From Ophiura sarsii (Eukaryota > Echinodermata > Ophiuroidea > Amphilepidida > Ophiuridae), in assembly GCA_035610835.1 (NCBI GenBank), contig CM069445.1:37090656-37154655 (forward strand): a stretch of 64,000 nucleotides of DNA. Reading direction: 5' to 3'. The translations under genes were made by a program, and so were the position numbers. Numbering within the stretch: position 1 is the stretch's first letter; each line of letters opens with the position of its first letter. Positions 10,476 through 21,501 of the stretch are shown here, one piece after another. A model generated the notes under the pieces. The model did not search any database. It saw nothing but the letters and a program-made list of their open reading frames with translations, and had not been told where the DNA came from.

Positions 10476-10546
10476 CCCCGGGAATCGATCCCGGGACAAT
10501 CCGCACCACGGTAGTCTGTGCCCCTATCAACTGAGCTAACTCCCCA
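10476..10546 (-). repeat. tRNA-like SINE head
   Basis: On the minus strand an A-box-like GTTAGCTCAGTTGATAG and a B-box GGGATCGATTCCC are spaced as in tRNA genes. The 5' and 3' ends do not pair as an acceptor stem, so it is a tRNA-derived retroposon or pseudogene rather than a working tRNA. Confidence 0.6.
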
Positions 10547-10671
10547 GCGCATATGTGGGCACAAACTTCATGCCTACATATGCCTACGGTAGGTGACGTA
10601 ATGCAGCAGCACACGCGTGGAGATAAGTTTTATTTTGGATGATTTTGTATGGTGTAGTGGGGTTAAGGTCC

Positions 10672-11010
10672 AGATATTACGTAATATGAGGGGCATTCAA
10701 TATCCAGCATCCACACACTTTTAAAGTTGGTTTATCTTATCCCTGAAGGCTTCCAAGTACTTCTATTCAGGTATGCTTGGAACACTGTTGCATGGCACTT
10801 GAAACCTCACTTCTGCCCCCATGGCGATTCCTGAAGGTCTGGCTTCATCTTTGGGAACAGCCAGAAATCACATGGGGCCACATCTAGACTATATGAAAGA
10901 TGTGGCAAGATCCGAATGCCATTGACGTCGACAAAGTCCTGCACGAGTGCAAATTAATGTGTGAGCTGGGGCATTTTCATGGGGAAGGAAGATTTCATTC
11001 ATTCAACTTT
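10672..11010 (-). pseudogene. Mariner transposase remnant
   Basis: Read on the minus strand, the segment around 10845-10921 encodes G-I-R-I-L-P-H-L-S-Y-S-L-D-V-A-P, then C-D-F-W-L-F-P-K-M-K. This is the last catalytic aspartate block of mariner transposases, usually P-Y-S-P-D-L-A-P followed by C-D-F-F-L-F-P-K. Upstream, L-V-Q-D-F-V-D-V-N fits the preceding helix. Stops interrupt both sides. The end GAGGGGCATTCAATA at 10688 resembles a mariner inverted repeat. The enzyme would cut and paste DNA at TA sites; this copy is dead. It sits between the two RRM modules, outside the duplicated block. Confidence 0.82.
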
Positions 11011-11052
11011 TTGGACCCCTTGTATCATAGTATATTTTTGGTAACGTCTTAA

Positions 11053-11409
11053 AGGTAGATGACCCGATCACATTTCCGATTTTTAACTTGAAGTTTTCTA
11101 TTCTACATGAAAGGTCATCCTTAAAAAAGTCGTGTTCCAAAGTTTGAGTTGCATAGCTCTAATGGTTCTTTTTTTAGATGCACAAGATGCTGTGAACTGT
11201 ACCCATTGAGTAGTGCACAAACTATATCGGTGGTTACCACCATTCGTGGTAATTCGACGTTATTTCATCGATTTCTCCGTAATTATACCGATTTAGGCCG
11301 TCAAATTTCAGTATGATGATGAGAAAAATACGAGCTTTCATATGATATGAAAATCTCCGTATGTTTGAAATAATTCTGTGTTACGAAAATGTGATCGGGT
11401 CATCTACCT
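11053..11409. mobile_element. Fold-back MITE flanked by TTAA
   Basis: Ends AGGTAGATGACCCGATCACA and the complement TGTGATCGGGTCATCTACCT, flanked by TTAA at 11049-11052 and 11410-11413. TTAA is the target of piggyBac-type transposases, but the ends are not classical and TA with longer ends is equally possible. An inner segment (11082-11175) is related, inverted, to about 42640-42745. A second TTAA-flanked element starting AGG is at 58741-59121. Confidence 0.75.
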
Positions 11410-11529
11410 TTAATTATGTCTTTGGATCATGATAGGAAGTATAAATAAGTTGGTTTGGGGGGAGTTCTGGGGGATGCACGCTAACCCTCTGTATATACTT
11501 GACTAATTATTTTGTTTGTACATTTACAG

Positions 11530-11793
11530 TCAGCAGACATCAATACTTTGTGGGTTGGTGGATTGGGCAAGCTCACCATAAAGAACTTGAGGGACTACTT
11601 CAGTCAATATGGAGATATAGTCAAAGTGAAATTTGATGTGCAGCTCGGCTCTACTAAATTTGGTAGCATTAGGTTTCACTCTTTGGATGAGGTAACGAAG
11701 GCTTTACAAGATGGGTCACCTGTGCGGGGAGTATCGTGGGAAGCAAAGCATACCATCAATGGACAAGTGATAGCATGCAGCAGGACAAAAATG
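11530..11793 (+). CDS. RRM gene, exon 5: RRM type A, second copy
   Basis: The exon is 88 codons, phase 0, between tttacag and ATG/gttggt. RNP2 is L-W-V-G-G-L and RNP1 is F-G-S-I-R-F. About 69 of 88 residues equal the first copy; changes cluster in helix 1 (K-N-L-R-D-Y-F-S-Q-Y-G) and the next strand, where K-F-D-V replaces I-F-H-V. The intron sequence on both sides also matches the first copy, showing that the duplication was genomic. Confidence 0.82.
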
Positions 11794-11879
11794 GTTGGTA
11801 TACAAATATTTTGTCTTAGTTACTCCATATACTACATGACTACCAACTGAAAATTTAGTTTACAAAAATGGTATAAAAT

Positions 11880-13260
11880 GATTGATTATGTTTATGTTGT
11901 ATGCATTTTTATTATGATTAGAAACATATTTACTGTATCAGGTAATCTACATCTACATCTATGCATTTACTCGTCAACGCCTTTCAACAACTAAACTAGC
12001 TCTCTGCTACCTAGAGGGATTATATATTTTTGTGTACAGGTAACAGACCCGGGATGATCCCCTACTCTTTACGATAAGGTCTGTAACTATTTTAATGTGT
12101 TCAGGGTGAAGCATCTGAATACATGGGACCAACGGCTTAATGTGACTCCCCGGACCACGGCGTACTGACACTCACTGTATAGACCTGCACGTTGTACACA
12201 GTGAATGCGTTAGAGGAGAAAACCACGGAAAGAGGATCCGATAAACTAATCTTACTGAATTAAGATTTGATTGTAGAATTTCCAACCTAGATCTAGAACT
12301 TTTTGGGGTAAGCAAAGAATCCCGGTTTCAAGGAGACTTGAACCCACGATACTCACTGTGCTTGATAGAAAACTCCCGACCGACGATCAGCGCGCTAGAC
12401 CGCGCGCTCGGCCACCTCCACCTCATTTCTGTGAATTTGTTGTTTCGAGTATAACAATTTCATGAGGTGTTTAATTTGTTGTTTTTATGTCTGTATGAGA
12501 GCAAATGTGACCAATATCCTAACAGACTTTAACCAGGTTAATGAACTGTGTGATCAAACTGGTGACTCTACAAAAAGTTCTGATGGGCCAATCAAATGGT
12601 TCACTGCTACTCATCAGAGAACTTGTAAATGGGCAAGGGTTACGTATGCTTGACATCAAAGCCCAAAGCTCAGAGTTTAAATATCTGTAATATTGTATGT
12701 TTAATATGTTTGATATAGTAGATTTTTAATTTGGGTTGTTAATTGTGAAGGGGCCTATTGATTTGTAAAATCAGCCAAATTAAATCCACAGCAAGAATTT
12801 CAGCTCAAACAATATGTGTAGTATGAGCGCAAATGTTTTACATTCAACCTTGAATTAATTTCAGGTCTTAGTTAAATGTACAAGGCAAAGTAAAATAAAC
12901 CAACATGTTTAGCATCCAAGCTTTTTCAACAAAGAAAGGAGGAGGCCCTTTCCCCCTTTTTAAACATGCACAATTGGCCTAATTGTTAGAGATAAACTTT
13001 GTGAACCTTAAAAAGGAGGAGGCCTCTTCTTTAAATCGTCTTTATTTCATGTTTCTACTGGGTTGGTCACCACAAAATTTGTTTAAAATGAATATAAGAA
13101 AGAAGCAAAGCTGTTACAAACATCTCAAACTCTGAAATACCTGAACAAGAAAAGTTAAGACTGCCAGAAAGAAAAAAGAAAGAAAATATTGAAGCGGCCC
13201 CTTAAAAAGAAAGCGGGACGCTAAACCTGTTATTTTTTTATTCGGCCTATAAAGCTCTCT
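11880..13260 (+). other. Enlarged intron between A2 and B2
   Basis: This intron is about 1 kb longer than the equivalent in module 1. It holds a tRNA-like sequence (12340-12415) and otherwise unassigned AT-rich sequence. A stretch at 12537-12653, after an AG and open to a TGA, could be read as an alternative end exon, but it has no counterpart in module 1 and no domain, so I did not include it. Confidence 0.5.
12340..12415 (-). repeat. tRNA-like SINE head, Leu/Ser type
   Basis: The minus strand reads GGTGGCCGAGCGCGCGGTCT, like the D-arm of tRNAs with a long variable arm, and later GTGGGTTCAAGTCTCC as a B-box/T-arm. The acceptor stem does not close. Likely the promoter head of a SINE. Confidence 0.55.
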
Positions 13261-13325
13261 AAGCTAAATTACAAATTTTAAATCGCAACAAAATGTTGTT
13301 ATTGTTTTCAATCTTCAAATCACAG

Positions 13326-13583
13326 GTTGCAAGCTGTTGTGTGCTGTGCATTTATGGCCGAGATAACATCAAAGGGAAGACATTGAGAAAATACCTTTGC
13401 AAATATGGAGATATTGCTAACCTTGACCTCCGTGTGCAAATACGTGGATTTATGTCGGTCAAGTTTAAGTCACCTGTCTATTGCGCTGAAGCTATGCGAG
13501 ATGGAGACCTGCGTGAGAGGTCAGAACACCTCATTAAAGATAAGATTGTGGAATGCTGCGTTCTACAAACAGATGATCAACAG
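13326..13583 (+). CDS. RRM gene, exon 6: RRM type B, second copy
   Basis: The exon is 86 codons, phase 0, with the same acceptor context (caatcttcaaatcacag) and donor as exon 3. It starts V-A-S-C-C-V-L-C-I-Y-G-R and keeps L-R-K-Y-L-C-K-Y-G-D-I and F-M-S-V-K-F-K-S-P. The C-terminal half is almost identical to exon 3, while the helix 1 and strand 2 region has diverged, the same distribution as in the A pair. Confidence 0.8.
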
Positions 13584-13734
13584 GTAAAGAAATGGGAAGC
13601 ACAGGTTTGGTTATCTTGAAAATTAAATTAAAATTAAATTGAGGATAGTGATATCACAGAAAATAACCTTAATAATAATTAATCTTTCCCTCCTGTTGGT
13701 CGAGAAATTAAAAATGCTTTTCCTCAACCGTGAT

Positions 13735-13795
13735 TTGAACGCGGGACCTCCCAAACTCCAGACAGTCACTCTACCAACTGAGCTAGCGAGGAAAT
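13735..13795 (-). repeat. tRNA-like SINE head, fuller copy
   Basis: On the minus strand TCCTCGCTAGCTCAGTTGGT opens the sequence, and TTCAAATCACGGTTGAGGA closes it with a good acceptor-stem match (TCCTC with GAGGA). The anticodon stem is poor. It may be a decayed tRNA gene or SINE; the module 1 counterpart is truncated (7815-7850). Confidence 0.55.
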
Positions 13796-13974
13796 TGGTA
13801 TAGAAGCGTTTACAAGAGAAGATCGTAAGATAGCTTAGTCATCATCAGTGTGAATAAAATATATTGGATGTATAGTTTAGACACAGGGAAGTAACATGGG
13901 AGGTAGCTGAAACTCCACTAAGAGATTGATCACACATGGCTTAGAGGCCATGTGGGAAATATTGGAGGTAGCTA

Positions 13975-14249
13975 CAATCAAGGAAAAAAAGTTTGGCACA
14001 CTTTGTCCCAATTAAGGAAAAAAGTGCCCCTCTCCCCCGAGGCAATGTTGATCCGAGCCACATGTCATCAGAAGCTTTGGCAGCTCTCTCAACATTGATT
14101 GATGGGGGGTGGGGAAGGATGAGAGAGAGAGGGGGTGACCTCTGTGTGCTACTAAAGAGTGCTATGTCCCAAGTCGGTTCTCTATTGTGAGCACTGGGAT
14201 AGTTGTATTAAATTGTATCAAGTGTGCCAACTATTATTTTCCTTGATTG
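13975..14249. mobile_element. Element S, left copy of a composite
   Basis: Starts CAATCAAGGAAAAAAAGTTT and ends TTTTCCTTGATTG. It is preceded by the same GGAGGTAGCTA as the solo copy in module 1. It is directly repeated at 16497-16788, and the two copies bracket a 2.25-kb inverted-repeat element. Confidence 0.75.
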
Positions 14250-15045
14250 TCTGAGCGAAATTCTAAATTCACCATCTGATATCAGTCTTTTGGCTATAAC
14301 TTCCAAACAAAATGTCGGATTGTGATCAGATTTCGCCAAATTATTCACAGGAATAGTGTTAATATTTCCTGAAATTGATGCGTATGAGTCAAGTCATTTA
14401 TTAAGGATTGGTCACTCAGTACTATGGTTGCATATACGTAAAAACATGTTATTTTTTTTGCAATTTATTCTTATGGATTTAAAACAAAATGTTGAAGCAC
14501 AATTACATTTGGTATATTCAATAATTTATTTTTAATCAACATTTGACAAACGGCATAATACAAGTTCACACAACAGTGTATTAAGGACTGCTCATTAATT
14601 ACTAAGCCTATGTATGATAACTGTGTGGGGCTATAGGTCTATAATAATAGGCAATTAGTATGGGTTGTGTAAATATTACTATCTTCAGAAGATAGCAATT
14701 AAGGACACAATGACATGATGTGTTTTCATGGCATTACAAAATACCACTATGGGAAATAAATAAAGTCACATACAAAAGAATGCAACATGAAGACGATAGA
14801 AGAACGAAAAATCATTTTGAAATGACTGTTCACACGCATTTTACTACATAAATTCTTGGAAAACTGTGAACATCGTGTGCATCCTTTTGGTACCATAATA
14901 TTGTAGGCTTATATATAAGATACCGTGACCATGATTTAAGAAACAGCGTAAAATGTTGGTCTAAATTATCAATCAATTAAATAAAAAAATCAATCAATCA
15001 ACCATTAAAAGCAAATTAAACAAAATAAAATACCTTCCCGAGATT

Positions 15046-15105
15046 CGAACCCGGGCCGCCAGAACTCAAAGCCCAATAGCTAACCGCTACACTAGACGGG
15101 CTTGA
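15046..15105 (-). repeat. tRNA-like SINE head
   Basis: The minus strand has TCTAGTGTAGCGGTTAGC (A-box, Glu-like) and CCGGGTTCGAATCTCGGG (T-arm with B-box). The 3' part does not pair with the 5' end as an acceptor stem. Confidence 0.6.
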
Positions 15106-15602
15106 TCTCTTATTGCGTGTCAATATACTACTTATAAAAGTCATGTATTAGGAATGGTGATTCATTCTCAACGGATCACCATCACAAATCATCTGATTTT
15201 GTCATTATTAAGAAATGCAGAATTGTTTTTTCAATGGATTAGTGTTTATTGAACTTATTTTAAACTTATAGGCTATTTATGGGAAGAAATGAGTCGCGTC
15301 ATATGTATGTTTTAACGGTTCACCGTGTTGAAATAATAAATATATGACACTATAGATTTATTTAATTTCATCAATGGTGAACTGTTCGAAAGTAGGTATG
15401 CAGTGATTCCTATTTTCTTTAAAATGGTCTATAAGACAGGTTTTGTCCACTAATCAACTATCCATGGAAAAAACAGTTCGGCATGTCGTAATAATGACAC
15501 ATTTGATCATTTTTCACGGTGAACCGTTGAAAATGAATCACCATTGCGCAATGACAATACACGTGCATTGATCAAGTAAAAGTCAGTTACATCATGCATA
15601 CA

Positions 15603-15665
15603 AACCGTTTGGTGTAACGGTTCTGCCGTGAGACTTGCACGCATTTGCCCTGGGTTCGATTCCAT
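15603..15665 (+). repeat. tRNA-like sequence
   Basis: The plus strand has TTTGGTGTAACGGTTCTG as A-box and CTGGGTTCGATTCC as B-box about 35 bases later. The stems are imperfect. It faces the tRNA-like sequence at 15046 in opposite orientation inside the same element. Confidence 0.5.
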
Positions 15666-16496
15666 GTACAAACTTCTGTTTGATAAACGATCTTCATTTA
15701 TTTCATTTTCTTAATATGTCTAACGATCATAATTTCCATTATTGTTTTTGATCGCCACTATCATTATGTCATCTATATATTTGTTGAATAATAATAACGT
15801 TCTTGATTTTGTTAATGTTTTGCTGTATTTAACACTTTCCACGCGGCTATTATTTGTATACACAAAACAGATTTTTCAGAAACTTTCCCCAACTTTCAAA
15901 GTCTATCACAAGGGTTACTGAACCAATACTAGGAATGTTTGTACTTATTTTAATGCATTTGTCAAGGTGATTCCAAATATGGTGATGAAATTCAATAATC
16001 TTGACATTTTTGAAACAATTGGTGACATTTTGGAATGTCGTCTGCAGCTGCCTGCCGCGTGGAAAGTATATTAATCTTGTTATTCAACAATCATTGCTGA
16101 TTTACTCGCTCTTTAAAAAGATATAGGGGGGTATTATTACGGTGTACGCATGGCTTGACAACTTTGGTTTATTGTCAAAACAAAACATGCATCACACTTT
16201 TGTGATACCTTTATAAGTTCAAAAAGACTGAAATAGACACATATATTTAGGCACTTTATTAGGTTCAACTTTTTTATATTTGTTGTCAATTCTGAAATAA
16301 CATGTTTTTACGTATATGCTACGTTAGTATTGAGTGACCGATCCCTAAATGACTTGATGCATATGTGTCAATTTCAGGAAATATTAACACTATTCCTGTG
16401 AATAATTGGGCGAAATCTGATCACAATCCGACATTTCGTTTGAAAGATATAGCCAAAAGACTGATTTCAGATGGTGAATTTAGCATTTCGCTCAGA

Positions 16497-16624
16497 CAAT
16501 CAAGGAAAAAAAGGTTGGCACACTTTGTCCAAATTAAGGAAAAAAGTGCCCCTTCCCCCGAGGCAATGTTGATCCGAGCCACATGTCATCAGAAGCTTTG
16601 GCAGCTCTCTCAACATTGATTGAT

Positions 16625-16656
<32 letters not shown>

Positions 16657-16788
16657 AGGATGAGAGAGAGGGGGAGACCTCTGCGTACTACTAAAGAGTG
16701 CTATGTCCCAAGTCGGTTCTCTATTGTGAGCACTGGGATAGTTGTATTAAATTGTATCAAGTGTGCCAACTATTATTTTCCTTGATTG
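16497..16788. mobile_element. Element S, right copy of a composite
   Basis: Direct repeat of 13975-14249, with the same ends and a long G run (about 16624-16655) in place of the short G-rich word of the left copy. It is followed by TAGCTTATTAGCTTAAAG, exactly as the solo copy in module 1 is. Confidence 0.75.
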
Positions 16789-17236
16789 TAGCTTATTAGC
16801 TTAAAGCTACATATCGAGCCTCCTTACAGCAGGGAATTAATACAGAAGAGCATTGGCAAGCATTATGCAACAGAGCGCCATGCATCATGCGTATGCCAAA
16901 ATTGCGCTCGTACGCTTGGTTTACCTTTGCACATGAAGAGATCAAGCCTACATTCTCGCCACTTTGGAACTGACAAACTATAGCATAACATCCCAATCAA
17001 ATTTGATGTAAATATCCCTATGCATTATTATAGGTCAATAAATGCGTATGTGTTGTTTCGAGAGAATTTTTTTTCAAATCAATGCATGCACGCTGCGCTG
17101 ATGTTAATGTAAGAATAATAAAGTGCATTGATTTTTCTAATTTTTCGAGAAACAAAACATATGCATGTATTGACTTAATTCATACATGACACTATACAAA
17201 TCAAAATTCCTAGTTTGAGCATAATTTTGATATATA

Positions 17237-17980
17237 AACTGCTCACACAAAGTTAGGAAACCTTTTTTAATCAAGTATATTTTTATTATTTATTAACCTC
17301 TATTAATATGTGGCATATCAATGGAAAGCTGAAGTGTTCTTCTTTAAAATGATACCAAATATGCAATGATGACATGTTGCTGGACTCGGCCACATGAATG
17401 AGAATGAGGCAAAGTCACAAATCAAATGTGCCAAAATTACCGTTATCTGTGCTAAACAGTCAATAGGTAATGGCACGGGCTCTCTCCAAATTTGTTAAAC
17501 GCGGCATATTGAAACTGCAAAACGTTTACCGTGTCTCAGAAAAATGTACAAGTTGTAGGCCTAAACCTTTCATTACTTACCTTCATGACCTTCCACCTGG
17601 AGTCATTGTTAACCCAGTCTTGCAAATACCCAAATAATGGTTTTCTAAAGAGATGAGGGTTAACTTGTGTGTGTTGTGCTCACTGGTGCAAATCTTTGTG
17701 TAAACCATTCATGGTTCTCAAGCATGACCGGTTTGATTATTGATCATTACCTATTGACTGTTTAGCACAGATAACGGTAATTTTGGCACATTTGATTTGT
17801 GACTTTGCCTCATTCTCATTCATGTGGCCAAGTTCAGCAACATGTAATCATTGCAAATGTGGTATCATTTTAAAGAGAAACACTTCAGCTTTCCATTGAT
17901 AGATAACAGATACAAAGAGGGTAATAAATAATAAAAATATACTTGATTAAAAAAAGTTTCCTAACTTTTTGTGAGCAGTT
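17237..17980. mobile_element. TA-flanked fold-back MITE with arms of about 250 bases
   Basis: Ends AACTGCTCAC and GTGAGCAGTT, flanked by TA (17235-17236, 17981-17982). Arms pair for about 250 bases; for example CAGTCAATAGGTAATG at about 17458 and CATTACCTATTGACTG at about 17746. Absent from module 1. The interior differs from the element at 9271-9736 although the tips are the same. Confidence 0.85.
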
Positions 17981-18486
17981 TATATGTAATAACGAATAAA
18001 AACATGTTAACAAGTTTGCTAACACCCGAGGTGAAAATCGGCGAACCCACGATTTCTGAACAGCAAATCAAAATAAATTGTGTTGTGTGCGCATTGATCT
18101 GCAAGCACACATTTTTTTTAAAAATGTTTTTTGGTTTTTTTAGATTTCTATAAATATAAAGAAAATTAATTTCCAGTACTTTGTGTCATCATTTTCATGA
18201 AATTTCACTTTCAAAAATGTATTTAAGTCACTTTTAATATTAACCTTATAATGTTATTCTATTGAATTATGTATCTATTTTGGCCTGTTTTCATGATTTC
18301 TAGTTTTGTAGCTTTTTATAACATCACAATCATCATTCATTCATAACTTTTTTGCAGTGATTGTAGAAAAATGATCAAAACAGTTCTGTAATCAGCACAG
18401 TTTTAGCTTTCTATGAAAAATGCCACCATGTGGCGGGTTTTCACAGATCGCATCACATTTGTCAAATTTGACATTTCTCATCACAG

Positions 18487-18753
18487 GATTCATCAGCATC
18501 CTGCAAATTATGTGTGACAGGTTTATTATCTGGTGATGCGATGGCAGCAGATCTTGCCAATTATTTCAGTGAAAAGCAATATGGATCTGTCAAAGATGTC
18601 ACAGTCACACGTGATAGCGACTTCAATGTTGGTATCGTGCAGTTTGAATCAGCAAAACAGGCTGCGGCAGCGTATGAGGATGGGATAATAATAGAATCAT
18701 GGCATTCTATCAATGGTAGAGAGTTCAGATGCCGCGAGGAAACTGTTGTACAG
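18487..18753 (+). CDS. RRM gene, exon 7: RRM type C, second copy
   Basis: The exon is 89 codons, phase 0, after catcacag and before CAG/gtaagg. RNP2 is L-C-V-T-G-L-L, helix 1 is D-L-A-N-Y-F-S-E-K-Q-Y-G and the RNP1 position is V-G-I-V-Q-F-E-S. Two single-codon insertions relative to exon 4 (L after G-L, K before Q-Y) keep the frame. A MITE begins at the fifth base of its donor intron. Confidence 0.82.
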
Positions 18754-18757
18754 GTAA

Positions 18758-19190
18758 GGCAAACAAAAAAAATTGTTATGTTGTCCTCGACCGCCCGCTC
18801 GTCATTTTAGGGCCGCTCCGATTTTTTTTTTTTTCAGATTTTTTTTATTTTTAAATCGTATTTTTTTAATTAAAAAATCGTATTTTTTTAATAAAAAAAA
18901 CCGTTTTTTTATTTTAAAAAAATCAGATTTTTTTTTTTTTCAGATTTTTTTTTTTTCAGGTTTTTTTCAGATTTTTTTTTAAACAGTTTAAATGGCATTA
19001 ATATTAAATTAAGTGTTTATAACATATATGTGCGGCTCTTAGAGTGATTTTAACTTCTTGTTGGCTGAATTTTGAGCTTCTGCTGGTAAAAGAAAAAATT
19101 TTAAAAATTTAAAAAAATTTAAAAAAAATCCGCCCGCCCCTCCTCTCTGAAAGCTGTCGAGGACAACATAACAACAACAAAAAATTTGCC
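18758..19190. mobile_element. Inverted-repeat element abutting the splice donor of exon 7
   Basis: The ends GGCAAA and TTTGCC lead into TATGTTGTCCTCGAC and its exact complement GTCGAGGACAACATA. The interior is nearly pure T-rich and A-rich tracts. Module 1 lacks it (after exon 4 the intron runs GTAAGGGAGATTTTTTTACC). The GTAAG of the donor is kept. Confidence 0.75.
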
Positions 19191-19917
19191 TGAGGGAGAT
19201 TTTGATTACCCCTTTTTACCCTCAAATAAAATCAACCGCTGCATGTTGTATCTCTCAGTAGAGCATTTGTTAGATTTACCCCGGGATTTACCATTCATTT
19301 ACCAAATAACATTTAAGCAATTTTTACCCATTCAAAAAGAAGAGAACAGGTATATCCAAATTTGTATTTTATTTGCTACTATTGACGTTTAACTTGGTGT
19401 ATCATTGCTCTTCATGGCCAGGCTAAAGATTTTTTCTTCAAAAGCCTATTACTCTTTATACCCATATAGGAACCCTGGTTTAGGAACCCATCCCTGTACC
19501 AGAAGTGGGAATATATCTACCAACGATCTATTTTAGGCCCCGCCCCATAGACGAATAATGAACCCATACATTTACCAGAAAATAAGAAAAATAAGCGTCA
19601 TCCGTTTACCAGACAGGTGAAAAGGCAACCATCCAGCCTATTACCAGGAAGGGCCTGTCATTACGAACTAAAAAATAGACGTTTTCTTTTTCTTGATCAG
19701 CCCAAATATCAGAAATCTATCGGGTCTGATTATCAGCTTTGTGACCCTCCCCCTCCCCTGCAAATTTTCCAAGCTGTATTATATGAATCCTTTTTTTTTC
19801 TGAAACTTTCCCCAACTTTTTCTCATTTATATTAACAGTATAAGTGTGCTGTTATCAATTGTCCTGCAGTCTATGCATATGTGTATAACTCAATCAACAC
19901 TGTTTGTTTAATTTTAG

Positions 19918-19989
19918 TGTTCTGAGAATCAAGCCAAGAAAGCAGCCAGTGTTGCCATTAAAGATAAACATAATGTTGTCATAGAAAAG
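19918..19989 (+). CDS. RRM gene, exon 8: charged linker
   Basis: The exon is 24 codons, phase 0, between gtttaattttag and AAG/gtaaga: C-S-E-N-Q-A-K-K-A-A-S-V-A-I-K-D and on to E-K. It is basic and probably helical. No domain. Placement follows phase continuity. Confidence 0.7.
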
Positions 19990-21480
19990 GTAAGAGTGTG
20001 GCGAATCCAGTCAATAGTTAGGTCACCCAAGCCCTATATGAATGCTATGAAGATTGTTAAACGGGGTCAGTCGTCACAAACATGCACAAACACAATAGCC
20101 AACCGTGCTTTTGTCAACACTCCCTACACAGAGGACTGCAGTGCAAATCTCTACGATTTTCGCTAATGTAATCTCTATGGCGGATTTCATTCTGTTGTAT
20201 GAAGCTATGATGTTTGCATGGTCTTCGCTATCTCCAAGCAGATAGAGCAATACGTACATGGACTTTTTTTGTAGACAAGGGTTTATTTCATGATTTGGTG
20301 AGGTTTAGAATGAGTTAGGATTCCTGTAATTTCGAAGACCACAGATTTTCAAAACGTGAATTTTCCAACATTTTACGACATAAATTTGGTCACAAAACAT
20401 GTTTAATACTATACATTTTACCGTTCTGCAGATGCTAATGACCCTCCTCTAAAATTCTACATAATTTTTAACACGTTTCTCAGTTTTTGAGATGCCCAAA
20501 TAGACCATTTTCTGAAGCTATTTCTAGCAAATATTGTAGTCACTGTGAGACTCCATTGTTTTCTTGCGTATAACAAAATCTGACACGCAGCGTGACCTCC
20601 CTGCTGGCTGAATCATATTTTTTATCTGTAAAAGCCAATATTTTTGCAGAAAGATATTTTCGCGCATTTTGATGTTATAGACATTTCCCGAATTGTTTTT
20701 TTTTTGTGGGCGACCTTCTGGATGCACTGCATGAATGTTGAAAACAATATTTTCATGTGTTATAATATTCGCTGAAAAATATTTTGCGCGAAAAGCGCGA
20801 AAATAAAACCACTGCAAAAATTTCAGCTTTTACAGTATTCTATGCAGAATCTAATATCTTGAAGAATTAAGTAAGAAACTTCTATGGCCACAGATCAGTC
20901 ATTACATGCATGGATTATCTATAGTTCAGTCAGTTCTAAATTGGTGAACCAGCTTACATTCAGCACAAGTTTAAACATAAAGATTGTAGGCACACAGAAA
21001 AGGTTCGCATGGTGCACGGGCCTACTATTTCAATAGAAGTAGTAGGCATGCCGTCTCCCGTTACAGAGGAGACCTATTTTGCACCATTTCCTGAATATAG
21101 AACAGTAAATATTTGTTAAATTATATATAACATCAAAATATGTCTGTAATTTGAAATACTTTAACAAACCATACCTGCCATGGACTGACAAAATATACTC
21201 AATAATATATCAGACAAGGTCATTCGCTACTACGCTAGACCTACCTCCCATCGGTGCTTTTCTCCCTCAAATTTTTCAAACTGTTTCAGCTAATTGACAG
21301 CATATTTAATTTGATTTCCGTATTAGCACTTAGCACATTATTGAGTCATTGCTCCAGTGCATCTTCACCAACTAGCTGAAACTCCAAAAATTCTCTATTT
21401 TGGTGATAATCTCCAGAAAAATAAGTCAGACGGGAGCGAAATAAACAAATGTGTCAAAAGTCAAATCAATTACCGCGATC
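19990..21480 (+). other. Intron without firm features
   Basis: AT-rich sequence. Near 20930 TATAGTTCAGTCAGTTCTAA matches the arm of the fold-back at 36864-37063, but I could not find the second arm. No exon with acceptable borders was seen. Confidence 0.5.
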
Positions 21481-21501
21481 GTGAGTATTATATACCGCAT
21501 A

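Larger units (their letters stand above)
14250..16496. mobile_element. 2.25-kb element with terminal inverted repeats of about 220 bases
   Basis: The left arm begins TCTGAGCGAAATTCTAAATT and the right arm ends in its complement; the match runs about 220 bases at roughly 90 percent (for example TCAGTCTTTTGGCTATA and GGAATAGTGTTAATATTTCC in both arms). The interior has two tRNA-like sequences (15046-15105, 15603-15665) and another inverted pair, GGTGATTCATTCTCAACGG near 15155 and its near complement near 15520. There is no transposase ORF. It lies exactly between two direct copies of element S. Confidence 0.75.

Noticed and set aside
10476..10546. Working tRNA gene on the minus strand
   Set aside because: A and B boxes are good, but the acceptor stem does not pair; likewise for the other tRNA-like sequences at 12340, 13735, 15046, 15603 and 36551.
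12537..12653. Possible alternative terminal exon after an AG, open to TGA
   Set aside because: No counterpart in module 1, weak acceptor context, no domain; would end the protein after the second A-type RRM.
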